From the NCBI GenBank assembly GCA_029721515.1, contig CM056562.1, positions 5,686,963 to 5,750,962 of the forward strand: 64,000 nucleotides of DNA, in the 5' to 3' direction. This document shows, piece by piece, positions 56,673-64,000 of this stretch. Origin of the DNA: Synanceia verrucosa (Eukaryota > Chordata > Actinopteri > Perciformes > Synanceiidae). The notes under the pieces are model-generated. The model was given only the letters and a program-made list of their open reading frames with translations, did not search any database and was not told the DNA's origin. Position 1 is the stretch's first letter. Each line of letters starts with the position of its first letter. The translations under genes were made by a program, and so were the position numbers.

Positions 56673-56830
56673 CAACAAGCACCTAGTTTTTATGTGCAAG
56701 CCATTTTGGTTACACACATCATTTTTTTGTTATGTGTTCTGTTTGCAGACTTACAGTGCAGATATGACAGGGTGTTGAATATACTGAATGTCATGTATGC
56801 TGGCATATCCTCCCACCATCAGTTTACGAA

Positions 56831-56852
56831 TGTGTGTGTGTGTGTGTGTGTG
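56831..56852. repeat. (TG)n microsatellite
   Basis: About eleven TG units. Confidence 0.9.
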
Positions 56853-58291
56853 AAAGGATGATGAATGTCAGATGAATAGAAAGGCGCAATATAAGTACAG
56901 TCCATTTACCATTTGCAGGCGTGTGCTTCCTCCACTACTTAGGAGGGTGTAATGTGCTGGTGGAGGGTTCCACACTTCAACCCCACTGATCAGGCAAGAC
57001 CAGCCAGACGGAGTTGGTGCAGCAGGAAGGGAACCCTTGCTTATTTCCACTTGTGATCATTGATGTTCATTGGAAAGAGCTGGAAGTACCATCAGGCATC
57101 TTTATTCTGCAGTTTCTGTCTCTCTGCCCCTGTAAAGCTCTGTCAGCCCTTCAGTGGAGAAAGAAAGAGAACTGACAGTCTGAGCCGTTGCGGCGGTCTA
57201 ATAAAGCTGCCAGACACAGTCAGAAACATTAGAGGGCACTCCAACACGCCCTCTTGTTCACATTGCCTGAGGTTTTCCTCTCTGCAAATGAAGCCTCGGC
57301 GGGGGGGGCTTCTGCCAAGACCTCCCGCTGAAGCAGTTGTATGTGTTGGACATGGACGAGAGGAGATCAGGGAAACTCATTCCACACTGGGGGGGCTCTG
57401 AGATAGCATGGACTCCATCTCATCTTCTGTCTTCTCCCTTCTGACGGATTCAGAGCTTCTGTCCTCTATAATGGAGTCCTTATTTGAGCGGGAGCCCTCT
57501 CAACAGCAGAAGAAAGAAGCAATAACACATAAATAAGTCTGCTGGTCTGCTTAACTCGACAGCTCTGCCACCCCTTCACTTTGCCTCTCTCCATGGGGGC
57601 CAGGCATCTTTGAATCACTAAGATATCAATAAAAGGGCTTGTGGTAGTTCTTAAATGATAAAGAATAACATATACATATTAATTATACTGTAAGTCTGAA
57701 TTCATCCTTGCTAATTGTCTTGCTGTGTAACCCCAAAGACAGATGTACTGTAGAGGACGATGTCTTCAGCGTATACCTCTTTAAGTGTAGAAAAATTCTG
57801 TCAATTTTTTATGCATAGCTTCTACAATGGATTGCAGGGTTGGCACTCTGGATGGTTTGATTATGGATTTGACTATATTTATGTAAAAAGCAATTATTCA
57901 GCAAGAGCAAGGAATGGTGTAGAGTGGCTTGGGGAGGCACTCGCAAGCCTCTAGGTAGCGAATGTTTAATTGAATAATGAGTATAATATTGTGTCAAACA
58001 ATGTGGGAAAATAATCTGTTGGCTTTGAGAAACTCTAAATTACCAAATATACACAAATTGTAGAAAAAGGTGTGAAAAGTGATGGATTGCTTTGTGTTTG
58101 GTTACTTTACAATTTCCTGTTAACAAGAACATAATGATAAAAACAAATGTAGGGATCCCCAATTGAAAATTTAGTTTTTATTCAGAGTCTGTGTGTATAT
58201 CTGCCTGTCTGTGTGCTGTGTAAATTGGGCTATCCATATTCATTAACAACGTGTTTATGACTGGGAGTGTGTCTGTGTTAGCATGCGTCTG

Positions 58292-58315
58292 CGTGTGTGT
58301 GTGTGTGTGTGTGTG
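58292..58315. repeat. (GT)n microsatellite before ccser2 exon 9
   Basis: About eleven GT units ending 48 nt upstream of the acceptor at 58363. Confidence 0.9.
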
Positions 58316-58363
58316 CGCTCTGGTATGTCATGCCTTTTGTCCTCTGTGTTTTTCTCTGCGTAG

Positions 58364-58448
58364 GGTGTGCTGCCCACCCCCTTGCTGTCCCCGTGGCAGG
58401 CACAGCAGCAGGGCTTGACCCGTACCAGCATGCCCCAGCGCAGACAGA
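58364..58448 (+). CDS. ccser2: ccser2 coding exon 9 (possible read-through stop at 58522)
   Basis: The acceptor is TTTTTCTCTGCGTAG and the exon enters in phase 0. It reads GVLPTPLLSPWQAQQQGLTR then TSMPQRRQ; human has a GGYSAPSFSPWQ...RTVPPHRRQ equivalent. The best donor is CAGA|GTGAGT after 58448 (phase 1). If unused, the frame continues for 24 codons (ending KYPQVCK) to TAG at 58520-58522. That gives a protein of 841 residues, close to human CCSER2 (834). A second, weaker donor CAG|GTCTGT at 58510 is also in phase 0. Confidence 0.88.
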
Positions 58449-61400
58449 GTGAGTCACTAACATCCTTTGCAGCCTCTCTTCCATCTTTTCATAACACAAA
58501 ATATCCACAGGTCTGTAAATAGCCTGGAAGAACTGACTTCATCCCCCTTGAAAAATACTCAAATATCTTTTTTTTTTTCGAGTCAGTGCAAACCTTTTGC
58601 TCTCACTGTGCAGTTCCAGTATGATTTGTGCCGTATGCCGTCTTTCAGATTGCGTGTGGAACAAGATTAATAACATGCAAACTACTTTTTGTTGTTGGTT
58701 TTGCTAAACACGAGCTGACTTGCTGGTGTCTCTTTCCATGTACTGCCCATTTCTAGCATCAGTTTCCATATATTAGCCACGTTACTCCCCTGAACTGCCT
58801 TATAAACTAATATCCATAATTTACAGTAGGAAGTGTCAATATACAATGCACCTTATTGATACGTTCCCCGAACAAAGAGGTATCTTCTGTTCTTGAACAT
58901 ATAGATTTATATAATACACATGAATATAAGTATGATCTCTTTAGCTATAAAAGTAACATTTGCAGCATTTTCCTGTAGACTAAACCAATATTTGAAAAAG
59001 GCAGGACTGCTGAAACAATGACAGCACAACAGCAACAACAGTGAATCCTACCACAGAGCTTTAGCATTATGCTGTGCTGATGAGGCAGAGAATCACTTCA
59101 GAAAATGCGTATAAGAAAGAAACAAAGAGAGGAGCCCACGCTGTTCTTTTGATCCATCCCCGTGGGGCTCAGTTTTTCACCGGGTGGGAAGGTGATGAAA
59201 ATGTGGCACAGGTGTATTTTCTTCTCAGTGCATCTGGGTTATTTCAGTCTCCAGTGTACTCATGCCGTTTCAACAAATATGTGAGTACTGCCCAGCATTC
59301 AGTCGAAGTGTGTTACTCATTACACCAGTAGATCACCAGTAGATCACATGGTGTCAAACTATATTTGGCCCATGAGAAGACATCAAATGTCTATTAGAGC
59401 TGGCTTGCCGGTATATACTGAAGCGTGTTAACCTCTATTACTAAAACCCCAGAATGCTTTGCCAGTGCCGTCAATGAAGGCCAAGCCTCCCCTCCCCCTT
59501 CTGTTGACATTCATTAGCAACCTCATGTTACCGGTTACCTCAAGAACATGTAAGCCACCTCTTCTTAAAAAAATGTCCAAAGGAAGGATGAACAACAGGA
59601 GCCTCAAGTAGAGGAGATGAAAAGAAATCTGGTTTCATGGTAGACTATGGTCACAAAAGCCAAATCTCAAATGTGATGTTAGTTAAGTGGTTTTCATTAA
59701 AGGAAATTACTATTTTGTTGTTTTAGATGTTTTGTTGTTGGCCTGAGCTCCAGAGGTTACAGAAAGAGAGATGCTTAAGAATTCTATTAACTTTTTGCTA
59801 TGTATATAGGAGATATATCTATATAGGAGAGATAGGAAACCATGCAGAGTTGTTGTCAGTTTCTCAATAAATATTGAGTCTGGTCGGCAAATTCGTCCCA
59901 GTTTTTCATTTTGGCCCACTGTGTATTTGAGTTTGTCACCCCTGGCCTAATTAAACAAAACACTATCAAAAGAGTGCTTGTACAGTAGGAGGAGAAGGAG
60001 GAAAGAAGCAACAACGCTGAAACATAGCAGAATACAGTCGGCACACAGTTATATTTAGCTAAAACACAATAAACAACAGATTTGACCGCTAATGTGCTGA
60101 CCTCCCGCTGGGAGCGCCGGCTGTGTGAACAAACCAGCAGTGAGTTCTTGCCAGTAATGAAGGTCTTTTAGAAAGAAAAACTGTAATTGTCAGTTCTTGT
60201 ATCAGAGAAGGAATTGGACCCTTCACGCACAGGTCACACTGAATGGAGGATGCAGTAATTATGTTTTGCATTAAATTGTTTGTTGAGCTGATGTGTGACC
60301 TTTTCCTGCAAGCCTGGGCTGGATGTTGATTCTGCACATTACATTTTCTTAACTCCAGCAAGTTTCTGTCTTACATGTGTGTTAATCGCTCTGGTATCTC
60401 ACACTCCCCATACACCTCCATTCCACCTCTCTCTGTCTTTTAACCCTTTATTCTCTGTCATCTCACCCCTGTTCCCTGTCACTGAAAAACACTGAATCGC
60501 CCATGTTCTCTCTCTCTTCTACCTTTGCCCCCCCCAACATATAACGCCTATGACAAGGAGTGGTGGAGCGTCTAGTGCAGTACTTCACTGACACAGCGTG
60601 GTACAGTAACGTTTCTTTAACATGCAGTTGACATGTCCACCTCCTGCACGCTGGGCTGTGGTTAGGACTGAAGCATGCCCCTCTGCATCTGCGTCTGCAT
60701 GCCTTGCGTTCAGTTTCCAGCTGTTATTTGAGTTTTGATCTTGTGTGCCTATACTTGAGTGTCTTTTTTCATTTTTTTGTTTACTTTTTTGTTAGTTATG
60801 GTCATTTTTCATATTTCATTTAACCAGTTTTTGGTGTCTTTTTAATTTGTTCCATCCTATCAGCTTAAGCATAAAGAACTGTTAGGCATGCATGGGTAAG
60901 TCTCTCTGTGTGGATTTGCTTTTCTATATTTTATTCATTGCACAGGTGCATTATTATTCCAGGCGCTCACCCTGATTTGCAGGGAGTGTATTGAAAGGAA
61001 TAACATTTTGTGTTATGGGATGTGAATGCATAGAATCGCCGTTCCATGCTGTCGCCTTGTAACTCCCCTATCAAAGCAGTTAAGCACAGCAAGCAAAGGA
61101 CAAATCAAAGTAATCACACAGCCTCTGGTATCACGCCATTTTCGTGTCGAACATGATCCAAATCACCATTTTCACAACGTCGACATTCAATGATGCTGCA
61201 AAGTTCGGCCAGCATATTGCTACTCTAATGTGCTGAAATCACATTGTCTTCCAACAGTTGTAACAGAGATCATTTACACCCTTATTCCAAATTCTTGCAT
61301 TTTACCTCTAATTACGCGACCATTTTTCACGCCGAAAGAGTATTTCAGGTGCTTCAAACTGCCGTCTTTCTTGGTTAGAAAGACACATTTCTGTTCAAGT

Positions 61401-61618
61401 GGAGCTGTTATTAGAGAGTGCAGATCGTTCCTTCTTGGTGGTGCAGTGAAGAGCTGCTAATTATCTGTAGCTGAAGCTGACAGCTGTAGATGCCAATAAT
61501 TATTGACTGTGTGACCCTATATCTATACTGCTTTTTGCCATCACTGTCAGGGGCTGCTTCCAGCTGAGCCAGCCATAAATATATGCAGTCAATGTAAACC
61601 TTCCAAGTTAAGGTTACA

Positions 61619-62066
61619 TACTCCGATCAGGCATAACATGATGACCAACTGCCTTATATTGTTGGTGCCCCTTTTGCTGCCCTGACCTCTGACCCCTGAA
61701 GATGTTGTCTCTTCAGCAGCATTAACTTCTCTGGTCTGTTGGATCAGACCACCAGGACCAGCCTTCACTCCCCACCCGCATCACTGATCCTTGTCCTCTC
61801 ATGACCCTGTCTCTGGTTCACCACTGGTCCTTCCTTGGACCCCTTTTGATAGATCCTGACCACTGTAGACCAGGAACAGCCCACCAGAGCTGCAGGTCAG
61901 GATATGCTCTGATCCAGTCCTCTAGACATAACTGACATTTTTCCTGCTTCTAACATCAACTCTGAGGACTAAATGTTCATTTGATGCCTTATATATCCCA
62001 GGTGATGAAGAGATGATCAGTGTTATTCACTTCACCTGTCAGTGGTCTGAATGTTATACCTGATCT
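61619..62066. mobile_element. Short non-autonomous Tc1-derived element
   Basis: The left end is ACTCCGATCAGGCATAACAT and the right end TGGTCTGAATGTTATACCTG then ATC. The interior (61708-62050) is the same sequence as 46880-47250 (shared block TCTCTGGTCTGTTGGATCAG and following), without the transposase segment. Confidence 0.75.
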
Positions 62067-62580
62067 TATGAGAATGAACCATATTGTTCAAACTGAAAAA
62101 TAGTACAATGATTGTATCTACTGTATAATGACTGCCTGATTTGTTTACTTGACTCACTTGTCTACCTGCAATTTATGGATTAGAACAATGCTTAATTTAG
62201 TTTTGAGCTATGAGAGTCACTAGGGAGTGCTCATTCTCAGACTCAATCACAAAAGGACCTGTGCTGTATGTCAGAGCTGAAAGAAAAAAGGCTCAAATAA
62301 CATCCTTGTGATTTGAGTGGCAGACTAATTAGAGCTATTGTAGAAAGCAACATAATCATTCTTCATTTTAAAGTTTTTAAATGACAGACTTTGACATCTA
62401 AAAACAGTATTTCCTTGCTCATTAAGCATGCAGCAACACACAATGAGAGGTGGATGCTGGATTTGTACTGTAGTAGGCCAGAGAGGACGCATTGTGGCGG
62501 GGCACCAGGAGATGGAGCTGTGGCCTCGGACATCCACTCCCACTCATTATACATTAATGACCTGTGGTAGAAATAGGCAG

Positions 62581-62593
62581 AACTTCTTGTGTG

Positions 62594-62625
<32 letters not shown>

Positions 62626-62660
62626 AGAAGTTCATATATATATATATATATATATGAACT
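62581..62660. repeat. (CA)n microsatellite enclosed by inverted arms, plus TA palindrome
   Basis: AACTTCTTGTGTGTATACAC at 62581 pairs with the ACACACACAAGAAGTT block ending at 62633, enclosing about 28 bp of CA. GTTCATATATATATATATAT then ATGAAC forms the next hairpin. Confidence 0.85.
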
Positions 62661-62676
62661 GATATATATATATACA

Positions 62677-62716
<40 letters not shown>
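62661..62716. repeat. (TA)n microsatellite
   Basis: Two TA runs separated by TACAGTATAT. Confidence 0.92.
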
Positions 62717-62724
<8 letters not shown>

Positions 62725-63605
62725 CTGATGTTGAGGTCAAAAGCTATTCAGAAAATGCACTCGTAAACTGTATAAAATATTCATATATAGTTCAATATTG
62801 ACTGATATTTATCTGACCTTGTGGGACTAATAAGCACAGATGGCCTTGAAATCTGCCTTGTATTTGAAATATGGTGCAGAAAGAATAATCGTTGTGAATA
62901 AGTTGAATATGCGCTATACGATTAAACAGCATTAATACGGCAGGAACTATTGTCTTTGTAAAGATATAGAGGAGAAATGTCTTCCTGAGCAGAGAATGAA
63001 GACACTGCTTTGTTGATATCACCAGGCCTTTTATTACTGTAGCGTTACTGTGGGAGCGTGGCACTCATCATATGGTTCCCCCTCAGGTTAACACTGTTAG
63101 CTCTGTCAGCACTGTTACCATAGATCTTACATTAAGCACCTTAAAGGTTTTCTGGCACTATTCATCATCTGGGCAGATGGTGGTACCTCTCGTAAAAACA
63201 AAATGTTAACATTCCTTTGTTTAAAGTGTGATGCAGAAAGTATCTAAAATCTCTAAATTCAGTGTAAAGCAAATAAAGCATAAGCATGTGCAGGGAGTAG
63301 ACAGATAGTCATGAACGCTTGTGCAATCAAAAACCAATCCAGCACAAGAGTGCTGAGACAAATGCTAACTCTGTTAAGTCATAATGAGTGTTTATTGTCT
63401 CTGTGTCAGAGAGGTTTTAATTCAGCTGTTTTGAAGCAGTAGTTTTTGTTTTGTCGTGCTGAATAATTAGCAGCAAAACAATAAAAGCATTGAACACATG
63501 AGGCATCAGTGAGGCAGTAATTGCTGCAGGGCTGTTTGAGTTTTGCATTACATTGTACAGGTGTTTATGGTTTTGTGTTTGCACTGTGTGTGTCCCCTGG
63601 TGGAG

Positions 63606-63787
63606 GACAACACGACGGTTGGTCTAAATTTCACGTGGTTAACGACTCAGCACGCTCTCACACAGGCAGCAGGCACAGTAGCTCTCGGTTTGAATGCTTT
63701 GAAGCGCCTCTGCAGCGGCAATCGCGAAACGAGTCAAAGGCTTCTGTAGATCGCAGGCACTCACATGGCAAGGTTATTCTCCCCTAG
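63606..63787 (+). CDS. ccser2: Candidate alternative terminal exon of ccser2
   Basis: The acceptor GTGTCCCCTGGTGGAG allows phase-1 entry, as required after the donor at 58448. The 60-codon frame reads QHDGWSKFHVVNDSARSHTG and so on, is Ser/Arg/His-rich, and ends RRHSHGKVILP with TAG at 63785-63787. An alternative acceptor (CATTGTACAG) at 63560 has the same phase. The composition fits the disordered CCSER2 tail, but I cannot recognise homology, so this is a coding-potential call. Confidence 0.33.
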
Positions 63788-64000
63788 TTGTTTTTTAAGT
63801 GCTGAATCACGGCTTCCTCTGTGACTTTGACTCTCCCATTCTTGAAATAGTTCAGCAACTAGCAGTGGATAAGCTTGTGATATTAAAGAGTAAATAAACA
63901 AGTCAAAGAAAGGCAGCTTTTTGATTCAAAATAACCTCTGCAGCAGCAAAGTATTCTGGGGACACAATAAAAACAGACTGTTTATAGCCATTTAAAAATA

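Larger units (their letters stand above)
53379..58363 (+). other. ccser2: ccser2 intron (5.0 kb)
   Basis: Non-coding. It carries the CA/GT tracts, the SINE head at 55.03 kb and the palindromic MITE at 56.54 kb. The ORFs here are short and unsupported. Confidence 0.85.
58449..63605 (+). other. ccser2: ccser2 last intron or 3' flank
   Basis: Non-coding as far as I can see. It holds the Tc1-derived element at 61619 and the microsatellite palindromes at 62.58-62.72 kb; otherwise unique AT-rich DNA. Confidence 0.6.

Noticed and set aside
60560..60600. Short reading NAYDKEWWSV followed by a stop, after a C-rich tract
   Set aside because: It looked like a possible terminal ccser2 exon, but the only acceptor (ACAAG) would be used in another phase for the donor at 58448; no homology known.
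1..64000. CRISPR arrays, bacterial operons, rRNA genes or viral genomes
   Set aside because: None seen. Tandem repeats are simple microsatellites, and the only retroelement polyprotein is the DIRS retrotransposon.

Overview
The window is nuclear DNA from a ray-finned (teleost, probably percomorph) fish. The evidence is spliced vertebrate-type genes with GT-AG introns, many long CA/GT/TA microsatellites, and teleost-style repeats: hAT-type MITEs, Tc1-like fragments, a DIRS element and tRNA-derived SINE pieces. There are no bacterial operons, CRISPR arrays or phage genes.

Region 1 (about 0.05-5.7 kb, minus strand) holds the 3' part of a divergent SPARC/osteonectin-family gene. Seven exons can be joined in perfect phase (5629-5691, 4355-4427, 3478-3589, 3191-3309, 2943-3100, 1581-1693, 554-680). 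They encode a short charged segment, a follistatin/Kazal module, a shortened SPARC-type helical segment and an EF-hand pair. The signal-peptide exon was not found.

Region 2 (about 7.3-64 kb, plus strand) is dominated by ccser2 (coiled-coil serine-rich protein 2, formerly FAM190B). A CpG-richer segment at 7.3-8.04 kb ending in a perfect donor is the likely 5' non-coding first exon. The large first coding exon is at 28626-30106. Further coding exons are 30184-30395, 41319-41412, 43944-44052, 44158-44338, 47412-47477, 48042-48161, 53232-53378 and 58364-58448. Phases agree across every junction and give about 817 residues. The last few dozen residues are ambiguous: a read-through stop at 58522, or a candidate terminal exon at about 63606-63787.

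The introns carry the mobile DNA. Intron 1 (8.04-28.6 kb) contains three copies of one hAT-type MITE, one with an exact 8-bp target duplication. It also contains a Harbinger-like fragment, Tc1 fragments, a 218-bp MITE and a 5.7-kb decayed DIRS-type tyrosine-recombinase retrotransposon. The DIRS copy has inverted terminal repeats and the diagnostic internal complementary region. Introns further downstream contain two larger MITEs (44454-45108; 49673-50613), Tc1-derived composite elements, SINE pieces and many microsatellites.

The most useful leads are the unusual SPARC-family gene, whose exon B has a (TG)n microsatellite in place of a normal polypyrimidine tract. Others are the conserved TQT motif beside a coiled coil in ccser2 (a likely dynein light chain LC8 anchor), the frame-preserving 105-nt ccser2 intron, and the well-preserved structural signature of the DIRS copy.
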